64,000 nt of DNA from positions 1 to 64,000 of the forward strand of contig JAHHHA010000013.1 of assembly GCA_019359615.1 (NCBI GenBank), written 5' to 3'. Made by a program: the position numbers and the translations under genes. The notes under the pieces are model-generated. The model made no database searches and was not told the DNA's origin. It was given only the letters and a program-made list of their open reading frames with translations. This stretch comes from Cyanosarcina radialis HA8281-LM2 (lineage in GTDB: Bacteria; Cyanobacteriota; Cyanobacteriia; Cyanobacteriales; CCAP-1448). Position 1 is the stretch's first letter. Each line of letters opens with the position of its first letter. This document shows positions 23,069 to 31,770 of this stretch, piece after piece.

Positions 23069-24160
23069 ATGGTATCCAACACCATGGCAGACAAGCCGAT
23101 CGAGCTACAGCCCAATATCGGTTCTTCTCGTTTGTGGATGCCCGATCGCGTCCTGTTTACCCCTGCTGCCCTCCAAGAGCCTTGGGGACAGCAAATCCTA
23201 GCACGGTTACAGTCGTTTAACTTGCCGATCGAAGAATTATCTCGAAATCGCCTCACAGATCTGCGGGGCGAGAGCGATCGCGATACGTATGTTAAAAGCA
23301 AGCGTACCCTAGCTGTTGTCACCGCACCCCCTTCGGCCTTCAAACTCAGCCCGATTCCACCTTCAGCCGACTGGCAGTTTCACCTGGCTGAAGGCTGTCC
23401 GGCCCACTGTCAATACTGTTATTTGGCAGGTAGCTTGTCGGGGCCGCCTGTAATTCGAGTCTTTGCTAACTTACCGCAGATTTTGGCCAACCTAGCCAAT
23501 TACGAGCAACCGGGTCAAGCCAAGACCTTTGAGGTGAGTTGCTACACCGATCCTTTGGGCATCGAGCATCTTACTGGTAGTTTGGCTGAGTGCATTCGCT
23601 ACTTCGGAAACCGCCAGGATGCTTATTTGCGTTGGGTTTCTAAGTTTGATGCCGTAGATGCACTGCTCGACTTGCCCCACAACGGTCGTACCCGCTGCCG
23701 CGTCAGCGTCAATGCAGACCTTGTGGCCAGACGCTTTGAGGGGGGCACGGCTTCTGTGGCGGCGCGACTTCAGGCATTAAGACGGCTAGCACTGCCGCGA
23801 TCGCAAAATGGTGGCGGTTATCCAATCGGCTTGGTCGTCGCTCCGATTATGCTAATCGAAGATTGGGAGCAGCATTACCAGCAGCTATTCGACGAAATTA
23901 GCGCCGCGATCGATTTCGACTGCGATCTGACCTTCGAGCTAATTTCGCACCGCTTCACGCCCGGATCGAAAGCAGTATTGCAGACCTGGTATCCTCAAAG
24001 CCAGCTAGATATGGACGAGGAGAAGCGCAGCATCAAGCGTAACAAGTTCGGCGGTACGAAGTACGTCTACGACTCGGACGCGATGAAGAGGGTGCGCCAC
24101 TTTTTCGAGCGACAGATCCAAGAGCGTTTTCCTCAGGCTCGTCTGCTCTACTGGACTTAA
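23069..24160 (+). CDS. Spore-photoproduct-lyase family radical SAM protein
   Basis: This 363-residue protein has the radical-SAM cysteine motif CPAHCQYCYL (C-x3-C-x2-C, about 110-119), as in spore photoproduct lyase, preceded by FHLAEG. VSCYTDPLGIEHLTGSL and WVSKFDAVDAL match SPL-type TIM-barrel strands, and CDLTFELISHRFTPGSK is also SPL-like. SPL repairs the thymine dimer of UV-irradiated spores. Cyanobacteria do not sporulate, so the substrate here is uncertain but DNA photodamage is plausible. ATGs at 23069 and 23084 are both possible starts. Confidence 0.88.
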   Translation: MVSNTMADKPIELQPNIGSSRLWMPDRVLFTPAALQEPWGQQILARLQSFNLPIEELSRNRLTDLRGESDRDTYVKSKRTLAVVTAPPSAFKLSPIPPSADWQFHLAEGCPAHCQYCYLAGSLSGPPVIRVFANLPQILANLANYEQPGQAKTFEVSCYTDPLGIEHLTGSLAECIRYFGNRQDAYLRWVSKFDAVDALLDLPHNGRTRCRVSVNADLVARRFEGGTASVAARLQALRRLALPRSQNGGGYPIGLVVAPIMLIEDWEQHYQQLFDEISAAIDFDCDLTFELISHRFTPGSKAVLQTWYPQSQLDMDEEKRSIKRNKFGGTKYVYDSDAMKRVRHFFERQIQERFPQARLLYWT

Positions 24161-24232
24161 ACCAAATGTAATTTACGATTAGGGGCAAACTTCCGCACAA
24201 TATTTCTAATAGAATGCTCTATCTACTTAGAA

Positions 24233-24865
24233 CTAGGGTAGATCGATAGGAACGTACATTGAGTAAGATTTCGGAAAACCTGCCACATACTCTGTATAGA
24301 CCTGAGCATCAGGAAACAAAGACTTAAGATAGCTCAGACTTAGCACTCGTGTCTCAGCCATCTGCTGCGATTTAAATTTTAATCCCCGCCGCTGCCACTC
24401 AAGAATCCATGCTTGCTTCAGTTTCGACGGGTAAAACCACCAGAACGGCAAATCGCAGTGCGCTTCAATAGGAAACCAAATTGATGGTGTTTGAATCCAG
24501 TAACTTGGGGCTAGTCGTTGCACTGTCTTGGCAAATACCTCCTGTTTTTCTGGGGAACCAATATGTTCGATGACACTATTGCTAAATACTACATCAAATG
24601 AGTTATCCGGCAAGCCTTGAAGTTCGCAGGCATCTGCTTCTATAAATTGATATTTACCTTGCCAAATTTTCTCTGTTTTTTCCAGGATTCCTGGTAGATT
24701 TAATAATACGAGATCGAGATCGAGATCGATCGTCTCCCAGATCTGGGGCAATCCTCCTAAATCAATAATTCTAGTGCCATTTTGAAGATGCATCCGCTTG
24801 AGGAATTCTTGCATACGTCTCTGTCGCCAGAGGGATTGCATCCGATGCTTAATTTTTTTAATCAT
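24233..24865 (-). CDS. Class I SAM-dependent methyltransferase
   Basis: This 210-residue protein carries a modified motif I (GTRIIDLGGLPQIWETIDLD), an acidic-loop DACELQGLPDNSFDVVFSNSVIEHIG characteristic of the Methyltransf_11 group, and a C-terminal part without homology that I recognise. The substrate is unknown. The N-terminus is basic and aromatic (MIKKIKHRMQSLWRQRR). It is a single gene, and AT-rich sequence surrounds it. Confidence 0.82.
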   Translation of the reverse strand: MIKKIKHRMQSLWRQRRMQEFLKRMHLQNGTRIIDLGGLPQIWETIDLDLDLVLLNLPGILEKTEKIWQGKYQFIEADACELQGLPDNSFDVVFSNSVIEHIGSPEKQEVFAKTVQRLAPSYWIQTPSIWFPIEAHCDLPFWWFYPSKLKQAWILEWQRRGLKFKSQQMAETRVLSLSYLKSLFPDAQVYTEYVAGFPKSYSMYVPIDLP

Positions 24866-25065
24866 GAGTTGTATCTGGCTAAATTTTTCTCATCATAAAA
24901 CTCAAAGATAACAGTAAATTTTTAGATAGTTCAACGAATACTAAGTTTTTGTAAAACGACCTATTTTATTATTAATAATCGATTTCAAGTTATTCGATCG
25001 TTCATTGCTAGTAGTCAGTTGTTAATTTTCTCCTCTGCGCTCTCTCTCCTTCTCTCCCTCACCCC
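24866..25065. other. AT-rich gap ending in a CTCTCTCC repeat
   Basis: The first 130 bp are AT-rich. The last 50 bp (about 25025-25065) are a pyrimidine array (TCTCTCTCCTTCTCTCCCTC) that also supplies the stop region of the aldo/keto reductase on the minus strand. No gene is visible. Confidence 0.5.
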
Positions 25066-26196
25066 TCACCCCCATAAACGACGGCCGGGTTTACCGTTGA
25101 GACGTTGGTGAGCATCTTGCAAAAGTTTGGGGATGTCTAACTGTTGCGGACAGCGAGGCAAACAGTCACCGCAAGAGGTACAGCGATCGCCCTTAACTCC
25201 AGGAAACCAGTGACCCGCATTTTCAAACATCTGATAGCGATATTTACCATAATCGTTCATGTCGCAGGCAACAGCCAAATTACGCAAGCGCAAAACTTCT
25301 GGAATCTGAATATTTTCGGGGCAAGGCAAACAATCATAACATTGACTGCACCAGTCAGTTGAGAGAGCATTTCTCGCGTGCGATCGCAAGCTTTCTAATA
25401 CCTCAACTTCCTTTGGTGTCAGCGGGTAATCTTTGTCGGCTACTTGTAAGGGCACTATCAGTTCCTCTGGATTAGCCGGACCGACGCTTAAAGTGGTAAT
25501 TCGAGGATCGCTTAACAGAAATCGGTAGTTTAACTCTAACGGCGAAAATGGCTCGCACAAATCTTCTAAAGTTGGGGGTGGCGCGTAGAGTTTGCCGCCT
25601 TTATCAGCGGGTGAGATGATAAAAATGCCCATATCTTTTTGATGGGCTAACTTAATAGCTGGGGCGTGGCGTTGAAAGAAATAGTAGTAGTGCAGGTTGA
25701 CAAATTCAAATAAATCCGTCTCGATCGCCGCCAAAATTAACTCTAGCGAACCATGGGTAGAAAAACCGACGTGTCGCACTCGTCCTCGATCGATCGCTTC
25801 CCTTACCGCTGCCATACAACCATCAGGCGATCGCACCCATTCTAGGTGTTCCCAAGTGTTAATGCCGTGAATCGCCAGACAGTCTACATAATCTAGGTTC
25901 AAGCGTTGCAGAGATTCGTCGATCCACTGACGCATAGTATCGGCATCAGATCCGGGCGGTAGCTTGGTAGTAAGGTACAACTGCTCTCTAGATTTGGACA
26001 ATCCACTTTGGAGGGCAGCACCAATATATCGTTCGCTATCACCGTAACCCCTAGCCGTTTCTAAATGATTGATGCCCGCAGCTACAGCCGCCTCGATCGT
26101 CTGCCTCGCCTCTGCCACCGAAGCCAAATAGCGCATCGTTCCCAGAGAAAATACTGAGAACGACAGATTAGTTTTACCAAAACGACGATAATGCAA
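25066..26196 (-). CDS. Aldo/keto reductase with C-terminal 4Fe-4S ferredoxin-like domain
   Basis: This 376-residue protein has an AKR domain (1-270: HYRRFGKTNLSFSVFSLGTM, catalytic Tyr in ETARGYGDSERYIG, Lys in LYLTTKLPPG, His in YVDCLAIHGI). A C-terminal 4Fe-4S segment follows with CSQCYDCLPCPENIQIP and CTSCGDCLPRCPQQLDIP. Such fusions are widespread in cyanobacteria and are predicted NAD(P)H-dependent oxidoreductases that may take electrons from the clusters. The start is a TTG, chosen because the N-terminus matches the family (M-x-YRRFG). Confidence 0.93.
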   Translation of the reverse strand: MHYRRFGKTNLSFSVFSLGTMRYLASVAEARQTIEAAVAAGINHLETARGYGDSERYIGAALQSGLSKSREQLYLTTKLPPGSDADTMRQWIDESLQRLNLDYVDCLAIHGINTWEHLEWVRSPDGCMAAVREAIDRGRVRHVGFSTHGSLELILAAIETDLFEFVNLHYYYFFQRHAPAIKLAHQKDMGIFIISPADKGGKLYAPPPTLEDLCEPFSPLELNYRFLLSDPRITTLSVGPANPEELIVPLQVADKDYPLTPKEVEVLESLRSHARNALSTDWCSQCYDCLPCPENIQIPEVLRLRNLAVACDMNDYGKYRYQMFENAGHWFPGVKGDRCTSCGDCLPRCPQQLDIPKLLQDAHQRLNGKPGRRLWG

Positions 26197-26252
26197 GTTT
26201 TTGTAGTGTGGAGTGTTAAGTGTTGAGTGTTGAGTGTTGAGTTAAGAAGGCT

Positions 26253-26323
26253 TCCCCATCTCCCCATCTCCCCATCTCCCCATCTCCCCATCTCTCCATC
26301 TCCCCATCTCCCCCTCTCCCCAT
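26253..26323. repeat. CCCCATCT 8-bp tandem array
   Basis: Five exact CCCCATCT units are followed by a variant unit (CTCCATCT) and two more, then CCCCTCTCCCCATC. The array fills the gap between the aldo/keto reductase start and the bifunctional-nuclease gene stop. Confidence 0.85.
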
Positions 26324-26832
26324 CAACTCGTGCTTTCACCGGGACTAAAACCGCCCCGCTGGATTAAATCTTCCGGTCGCAGTTTGGAAACGAATTCGCG
26401 GAAAGCTTGGCGTTCTTCTTCGTCAGCTTCCCTATCGACTGGAATCGAGGCATCGGCGACTACTTCTTCCATCACCCAGATCGGGCTGTTGGTACGCAAG
26501 GCAATGGCGATCGCATCGCTCGGTCTAGCGTCGATTTCTTTCTTCACCTCGCCTTTACGAACTATTAAGATGGCATAGAAGGTACTATCTTGCAGCGAGT
26601 GAATAATTACCCGCTCTACGCTCATTTCCCAAGCATCTAGAAGATTTACCATCAGATCGTGGGTCAGAGGGCGAGGAGGTGCTTGTTTCTCCAGGGCACT
26701 GATAATTGCCTTAGCCTGATCTTGGGCGATATAAATCGGCAGGGCGCGTCGTTCGGTCGAATCTTTGAGCAGCACTATCGGGCTGCGCGTCATAGCATCT
26801 AATGCAATTCCAGCAATTCTCATCTCAATCAT
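26323..26832 (-). CDS. Bifunctional nuclease domain (BFN/DUF151) protein
   Basis: This 169-residue protein has the DUF151/BFN pattern: MIEMRIAGIALDAMTRSPIVLLKD, RALPIYIAQDQAKAIISALE, and VDARPSDAIAIALRTNSPIWVMEEV. Members include plant BFN proteins with RNase/DNase activity and many conserved bacterial proteins of unknown role. I start at ATG 26832, which matches family N-termini. The open frame extends to a TTG at 26922, adding a Cys-rich stretch of doubtful reality. The stop codon abuts the CCCCATCT array. Confidence 0.92.
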   Translation of the reverse strand: MIEMRIAGIALDAMTRSPIVLLKDSTERRALPIYIAQDQAKAIISALEKQAPPRPLTHDLMVNLLDAWEMSVERVIIHSLQDSTFYAILIVRKGEVKKEIDARPSDAIAIALRTNSPIWVMEEVVADASIPVDREADEEERQAFREFVSKLRPEDLIQRGGFSPGESTS

Positions 26833-27150
26833 CAGCTTGCCCTCTAGAATCAAGTCGGCATCGGGGTTAGGAACGCAGAAACATAAACTAACACTGTGAC
26901 CCTGACAGTCGCAATTACTCAATTTAAGTATTTTTACAACCAGTCGTACAAACTAAGTTAAATTAGATCGATAGCGCTGTATCTCTTAGTATGCCGCACT
27001 TTGAGGACTATTGAACAGGTGGTGGCAAATCAAGAGCGATCGAGGGGGGGATGGGGGGATGGGGAGAAAATTAACTACTGACAATTGACAACTGACTCCT
27101 AAACTCCTGAACTTCTGAACTTCTGAACTTCTGAATTCCTAAAAAAAGCT
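26833..27150. repeat. Intergenic gap with G-rich and CTTCTGAA repeats
   Basis: About 200 bp upstream of the bifunctional-nuclease start are followed by GGGGGGATGGGGGGATGGGG (about 27045-27065), then TTAACTACTGACAATTGACA and CTGAACTTCTGAACTTCTGA strings that end 10 bp before the ribE start. No gene is visible. Confidence 0.6.
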
Positions 27151-27852
27151 ATGTTTACTGGATTAATTCAAGCACTAGGAACTATTCAGCCGCGCGGCGA
27201 AGATCGATTTCAGGTTTCCTGTCTGCCAGATGCAAATACTGCCCTGTTAGCAGATTTAGCGATTGGCGATAGCGTAGCGGTGGATGGAGTTTGTTTGACA
27301 GTAGAGCAAATTTTATCCCAAGGTTTTATCGCCACGGCTTCTCCCGAAACTTTGCATCGCACTACTTTAGGGCAGAGACAGTATGCCAGTGCTTATCTCA
27401 ACTTAGAAGCAGCTTTGCGAGTTGGTAGCAAGTTAGGAGGGCATTTCGTTATGGGGCACGTAGACGGAATCGGTTGCCTGGAATCGGTAGTATCTACAGA
27501 GCGGGCTTGGGAGATGTACTTTACTGCGACCCGTTCCCACTTATCTCAGTGGCAGTCTCAGATCGCCCCTTATATCGTTCCTAAAGGGAGTATTGCCGTT
27601 AATGGAGTGAGTTTAACCGTAGCAGATTGCGATCGCCAGGGTAGTTGGTTTAAGGTCGCGGTCATTCCTCATACTTACGAGCAAACCAACCTGCGCTACC
27701 TACAAGCCGACTCTTGGGTCAATTTGGAAGCCGATATTTTGGGTAAATATGTCGAGAAGTTTCTAGGATACGGCACTCCAGATCCCAAAACTGCGATCGC
27801 TCCTTTAGATGAAATTACCCCCGACTTCCTAGCCGAACATGGTTATTTTTAA
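27151..27852 (+). CDS. ribE: Riboflavin synthase, alpha chain
   Basis: This 233-residue enzyme has two lumazine-binding repeats: MFTGLIQALGTI and VDGVCLTV at the N-terminal repeat, GGHFVMGHVDGIG and VNGVSLTVAD at the C-terminal one. It dismutates two 6,7-dimethyl-8-ribityllumazine molecules to riboflavin. The length is slightly above the 210-220 residues usual. No FMN riboswitch is visible upstream; the gene begins directly after CTTCTGAA repeats. It stands alone and its operon is probably scattered. Confidence 0.96.
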   Translation: MFTGLIQALGTIQPRGEDRFQVSCLPDANTALLADLAIGDSVAVDGVCLTVEQILSQGFIATASPETLHRTTLGQRQYASAYLNLEAALRVGSKLGGHFVMGHVDGIGCLESVVSTERAWEMYFTATRSHLSQWQSQIAPYIVPKGSIAVNGVSLTVADCDRQGSWFKVAVIPHTYEQTNLRYLQADSWVNLEADILGKYVEKFLGYGTPDPKTAIAPLDEITPDFLAEHGYF

Positions 27853-27871
27853 GGGCATAGGTTATTTATTC

Positions 27872-27902
27872 TCCCCATCTCCCCATCTCCCCATCTCCCT
27901 CA
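27872..27902. repeat. CCCCATCT array between ribE and birA
   Basis: Three to four units of TCCCCATC lie between the convergent ends of ribE and birA. Confidence 0.75.
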
Positions 27903-28580
27903 TCCCTGATTGCCGATCTGCTTGGATAAAAGCTGCAAGTAAGAAGGCAAGATCGTTTCCATTCCCGATACCGAACAGCTTTGATAGCCAGATAATAGTC
28001 CTTCTAGGGCAATTCCAGCCAACATTTCTAAAGAGGTAATCGATCGAGTTGACTGAGTTTCTAAAAAAGATTCTAAATTGATACCGATTTCGGGAACGGG
28101 ATTAGTCCAGTTAATGCCAACGCCAACTACTGCTGACGATATTTGCTCGTGTTGAACGCGGGCCTCTGTAAGAATACCGCCGAGTTTTCGCCCAGATAGC
28201 ATCAAGTCGTTGGGCCTTTTGATAAAAACTGGAATATCGCGAGCGCGTAAGGCAGTGGCGATGCCCCAAGCACTGCACAAAGTCAGTTGGGCGCTTTCTG
28301 AAGCTAGTAAGTTGGGAACTAAAGCTAAAGAGAGATAAAGCCCTCCTAGTGGAGATTCCCATTGTTTTCCCCATTGACCTTTTCCGGCCGTCTGCTGGAG
28401 GGCAATGACTACCGTTCCTGGAACCGCACCTCGATCGATTAAGTCCCAGAGAGTTTGGTTAGTTGAGGGTAGTGTATCAAATATATGAAATTCCAGATCT
28501 AGAGGCGCATAGTTATACCCTCCGATCGAAGATTTTATTAATTGGGGATCTAATACCACCTTAGTTAAGCTGTCGTACAT
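27900..28580 (-). CDS. birA: Biotin--[acetyl-CoA-carboxylase] ligase
   Basis: This 226-residue enzyme forms biotinyl-5'-AMP and transfers biotin to the carrier lysine of acetyl-CoA carboxylase. The BPL catalytic core is present: DTLPSTNQTLWDLI, the adenylate loop QQTAGKGQWGKQWESPLGGLYLS, and FIKRPNDLMLSGRKLGGILTEARV with GVGINWTNP. No N-terminal helix-turn-helix is present, so it is the non-regulatory (group I) form. Confidence 0.95.
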   Translation of the reverse strand: MYDSLTKVVLDPQLIKSSIGGYNYAPLDLEFHIFDTLPSTNQTLWDLIDRGAVPGTVVIALQQTAGKGQWGKQWESPLGGLYLSLALVPNLLASESAQLTLCSAWGIATALRARDIPVFIKRPNDLMLSGRKLGGILTEARVQHEQISSAVVGVGINWTNPVPEIGINLESFLETQSTRSITSLEMLAGIALEGLLSGYQSCSVSGMETILPSYLQLLSKQIGNQG

Positions 28581-28978
28581 TTCAAAAACAGGATTTAGGA
28601 ATTTTCTGGGTTGTTGCTCTCAGTGCTGTCTACAGAAGTATCGCTATTCTCAAGTCCATAAATTTGGAAAATGAGAAATCGAATAAGACTTCAAAAAATT
28701 CTCGATCTCGTGCCATATCTTCTCCTGCTTTGAAATATATCTTGGTGGTATTGTTTTTAGCACTATAATCTATCTCAGGTTTGCTCGATGGCGATCTAGC
28801 GATTTAAGTAACCTAGCAAAAAGATTGCTAAACTTGCTCTAGAATTGCAAGCAATTCTTGGAGAACCACCATTTGACCTAAATCAAAGCTAACTAGGGCT
28901 TTTAGCTACTCATTATGTCTGCCCACTTATCTTTGGGCTAAAAATCTTCCAAATTTTTTAACTAGAAGACGATTTACA
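28581..28978. other. AT-rich gap holding a decayed DUF4282-like start
   Basis: This 398-bp gap holds the short minus-strand ORF described separately (28630-28716). The rest (about 28720-28978) is AT-rich with no repeat array, and the final 60 bp lead into a TTG-started gene. Confidence 0.5.
28630..28716 (-). pseudogene. Truncated DUF4282-like N-terminus
   Basis: The ATG at 28714-28716 is preceded by a strong AGGAGAAGAT ribosome binding site. It opens MARDREFFEVLFDFSFSKFM and then DLRIAILL before a TAG. The pattern FFxxLFDFSFxxF is the start of DUF4282 membrane proteins. The following two transmembrane helices are missing in all frames downstream, so the gene is truncated. It could alternatively be a genuine 28-residue small peptide. 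Confidence 0.45.
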
Positions 28979-29797
28979 TTGCAGTCCTTGAATCAGATTC
29001 CTAACTCACTCATTCCTAACCCTACGTGGCACTGGCACGCTTGGAAAGATTTGCCCTATCTGACTTGCTCTCTGCTGGAACCCTGGCCGCACGGCTTCTT
29101 TACTCAACTGTTTTGGCCGAGAATGCCCTCAGAACTCATCGAGGTACTGGAGCCAGCAGCCCAGGTTTATCGAGTCAAACAGGTACACGGTAATACGATA
29201 CTCACCCCCTCAGAAATAGCAGCCACCGCCGGACAGGAGGAGGATTTACCCTTAGCTGACGGTTCGTTAACCGATCGAGGAAATCAGTCTGTATGGGCTT
29301 GCAGTGCCGATTGTACCCCGGCCTTAATTGCCGACGATCGCACCGGACAAGTGGCCGCAGTCCACGCTGGTTGGCGCGGGACGGCTACCAAAATTTTGCC
29401 AGTAGCGATCGCGCGTTTACTTGCCAGCGGCAGCCAGATCGAGCATTTGCGGGTGGCATTAGGTCCGGCGATCGCTGGAGAGGTTTACCAGGTATCGTTG
29501 CAGGTAGCGGCAGAAGTAGGAGCTACGATTTTGCCTTCAGAGGTAGCCGCTTCTCCTGAAGATATCGTGGCGGCTTTAGCACAGTTACCCGATCCGCCCA
29601 TCTTGCCAGATCCTCATCCAGGACGAGTGCGTTTGGACGTGCGCCGAGTCAATGCCATTCAGCTTCAGCAGTTGGGAATAAGTGCCGATCGAATTGCGAT
29701 CGCTCCTCACTGCACCTATCAAGAACCAGAACGTTTCTTCTCCTATCGCCGAGATAAACTCAAAAAAGTTCAGTGGTCGGGAATTGTTAGTAGATAA
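28979..29797 (+). CDS. pgeF: PgeF/YfiH family purine nucleoside phosphorylase-like (multicopper-type) protein
   Basis: This 272-residue protein has the YfiH signature: YRVKQVHGNTIL, WACSADCTPALIADDRTGQVAAVHAGWRGTATKIL, and IAPHCTYQEPERFFSYRRDK. The H-C-H metal site is preserved. Family members are reported as peptidoglycan-editing factor PgeF and as adenosine/purine phosphorylase with oxidase side activity, so the main role is debated. The start is a TTG with weak SD-like AGAAG, and no ATG lies near the correct N-terminus. Confidence 0.9.
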   Translation: MQSLNQIPNSLIPNPTWHWHAWKDLPYLTCSLLEPWPHGFFTQLFWPRMPSELIEVLEPAAQVYRVKQVHGNTILTPSEIAATAGQEEDLPLADGSLTDRGNQSVWACSADCTPALIADDRTGQVAAVHAGWRGTATKILPVAIARLLASGSQIEHLRVALGPAIAGEVYQVSLQVAAEVGATILPSEVAASPEDIVAALAQLPDPPILPDPHPGRVRLDVRRVNAIQLQQLGISADRIAIAPHCTYQEPERFFSYRRDKLKKVQWSGIVSR

Positions 29798-30236
29798 AGA
29801 AGTTGAAAATTTGTAATTTTTGATACAATTTCGCTCGATTTGTTGGCGAATTGTAGATATTGGATCTGATAGGGGCGCAAAGCTTTGCGCCCCTACTAAT
29901 GGTATATCCATCCCTTGTTTGCCTAAGCCGAGTGCATTTAGGGCTAAGTTGTCTGCGTTTGCTCTATTGCAGCCTAATTTTATTAATCGCTAATAAATAA
30001 AATATTGGAGATCGTTAATGGTTATAAAGTGGGAATAATGAATAGCATACTCAACTTAGCCGCTCAAAAATTCTATCTTCCAAGAGTATAATTTGCAGGA
30101 CATCGATCGTTACTGGTTAACACAAGGCAGCGCTACTTCAGTTCTTTCGAGAGTAAACAGTACCTTCGAGTAAATTAGCAACAAAGAATCAAATTTATAA
30201 ATTTAACATACATCTAAATTTATTTTTTCTTATATT
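29798..30236. other. Gap upstream of the chemosensory operon with palindromic repeat
   Basis: This 439-bp gap contains the perfect palindrome AGGGGCGCAAAGCTTTGCGCCCCT at 29871-29894, a strong terminator-like hairpin for the gene upstream. From about 29980 it is AT-rich and probably carries the operon promoter. I cannot name a specific -10 box or operator. Confidence 0.6.
29871..29894. terminator. Perfect 24-nt palindrome AGGGGCGCAAAG..CTTTGCGCCCCT
   Basis: AGGGGCGCAAAG is directly joined to its reverse complement CTTTGCGCCCCT. It belongs to the same repeat family as 11405-11428 and 19023-19048. It is likely to act as a hairpin between the pgeF gene and the next operon. Confidence 0.6.
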
Positions 30237-31493
30237 ATGAACGAAGTTACTTTTTTCGCAAGTCAAGATTCAACAAATTTCCATCCTTTGAGATTATTAG
30301 AAACTTGCTCTAATTCTGTAGATCGAGGGTGTTTACAAGTCTCTGATAATTCAGTGGACTGGCGAATATACCTCGATCGAGGACAGTTAATCTATGCTAC
30401 TCATTCCCTAGATCCCTTTGAACGATTAGACCGCCATCTGCGGCGCATGAGCCATGAAATTACTCATTTGACTCCTGCGGTTCGCAACCAAGCCCGCCTA
30501 AACTTTGAGAATGAGTCTCAGAGTAATACTATGTCGCCACCAGATTATCAGGCGATCGCGTGGTTAGTCGAACAGCAATATCTCAAACCGGAAGAAGGTG
30601 CTAAGTTAATTAAACACTTAAGTCAAGAAGTTTTTGAATCATATTTATTATTGCAAAACGGTCGCGATGAAGTTATTAATAGCACCGATGAATTGCCGAT
30701 TTTTTGTCGCTTCGATCTTCAAGAAGTTGGTCGAGAGATTCAGAAGCAAATAGAGTCATGGCAAGCTTTAGCGCCTACAGTTTCGTCGCCCGATCAGCGT
30801 CCTTACTTCTTCAGTCAAAGTCAGACCGAGCAAAAACTTTCACCAGAACAGCAGCAGAGGCTCACTAAGCTTTTGAGAGGGTTTAGCTTTCGACAAATAG
30901 CAGTCTTAACCAATCAAAACGAGTTGAAAATAGTTCGCTCTCTTTATCCGTTAATTAAAGACAAAACAGTGATTTTAAGAGAGCCTCAATCGCCGTTCGA
31001 TCGCTTACCTAAAATTCCTCCACTTGAGGGAGCGATCGACTCAGTTCCTAGAACGAGCATTCCCCCGTCAGAGCCGGGAAGTGCTAGCGATACTTTCAGT
31101 AACATTCCGATCCGATCGGGTTTTCAGAATCCATACAAAATCGTTTGCGTTGATGACAGCCCGACAATTTTGAAAGAGATCGATCGCTTTTTAGGAGAAC
31201 ACAATCTAACAGTTCATGCGATTAACGATTCGGGCAAAGCTTTGATGGAAATCATTCGGATTAAGCCCGATATGGTTTTGATGGATGTCGGTATGCCAAC
31301 CATAGATGGCTACAAACTCTGTCGCCTTTTAAGAAACCATTCTTTGTTTAAAACCACGCCAATCGTGATGGTAACAGGAAATACAGGATTGATAGATCGA
31401 GCCAAAGCTAGAATGGCAGGAGCGACAGACTATTTAACTAAGCCTTTTACCCAATCAGAATTGGTCAAAATTGTCTTTAGATATTTAACCTGA
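30237..31493 (+). CDS. PatA/PixG-type response regulator (PATAN-REC)
   Basis: This 418-residue protein has an N-terminal PATAN domain (DUF4388; about 1-100, with LEVSDNS-like CLQVSDNSVDWRIYLDRGQL) and a linker with a LRGFSFRQIAVLT segment. A C-terminal CheY receiver domain (about 295-418) has the acid pair CVDDS, phosphoacceptor Asp in VLMDVGMP, Thr in VMVTG and Lys in TKPF. In cyanobacterial chemosensory operons this protein comes first (PatA, PixG, HmpA) and takes phosphate from the CheA-type kinase to steer type IV pili or other outputs. Start at ATG 30237. Confidence 0.92.
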   Translation: MNEVTFFASQDSTNFHPLRLLETCSNSVDRGCLQVSDNSVDWRIYLDRGQLIYATHSLDPFERLDRHLRRMSHEITHLTPAVRNQARLNFENESQSNTMSPPDYQAIAWLVEQQYLKPEEGAKLIKHLSQEVFESYLLLQNGRDEVINSTDELPIFCRFDLQEVGREIQKQIESWQALAPTVSSPDQRPYFFSQSQTEQKLSPEQQQRLTKLLRGFSFRQIAVLTNQNELKIVRSLYPLIKDKTVILREPQSPFDRLPKIPPLEGAIDSVPRTSIPPSEPGSASDTFSNIPIRSGFQNPYKIVCVDDSPTILKEIDRFLGEHNLTVHAINDSGKALMEIIRIKPDMVLMDVGMPTIDGYKLCRLLRNHSLFKTTPIVMVTGNTGLIDRAKARMAGATDYLTKPFTQSELVKIVFRYLT

Positions 31494-31770
31494 AGATAAG
31501 CTATTAAACGTCTAGAGGGTATAGAGCATAGGGCATAGGGAAGAGTTACCAATGCCCTTTGTTCGCTCGGCTGAGCTTGCGGAAGGATTGCACCCCTACC
31601 GAGATGTAATGTGGGAAAACTTTTCCCTGTTCAGTTTTCAATTGCCGCTCTGTGTTTATACGGATACGGGCAAACGATTTTATTTGAGCCTCTGAAGTTT
31701 CACGGATGCAGTCAAATAGACAAAATCATTAATATCTAAATTGTATTTGATGTGATTGAGGACAAACAAA
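31494..31770. repeat. Spacer with REP-like fragment between PATAN-REC and CheY genes
   Basis: A TTCGCTCGGCTGAGCTTGCG fragment with GGAAGG lies at about 31562-31590, a REP-type half element also seen near 39990-40020. AT-rich sequence follows. The gap may carry an internal promoter. Confidence 0.5.

Noticed and set aside
23069-24160. SPL-like gene as evidence of sporulation
   Set aside because: No other sporulation genes are present and the rest of the window is cyanobacterial.
26243-26330. CCCCATCT arrays as CRISPR
   Set aside because: Units are 8 bp with no unique spacers and no cas genes, so they are simple tandem repeats.
26833-27150. FMN riboswitch before ribE
   Set aside because: The gap consists mostly of short repeats and lacks the aptamer's conserved helices.
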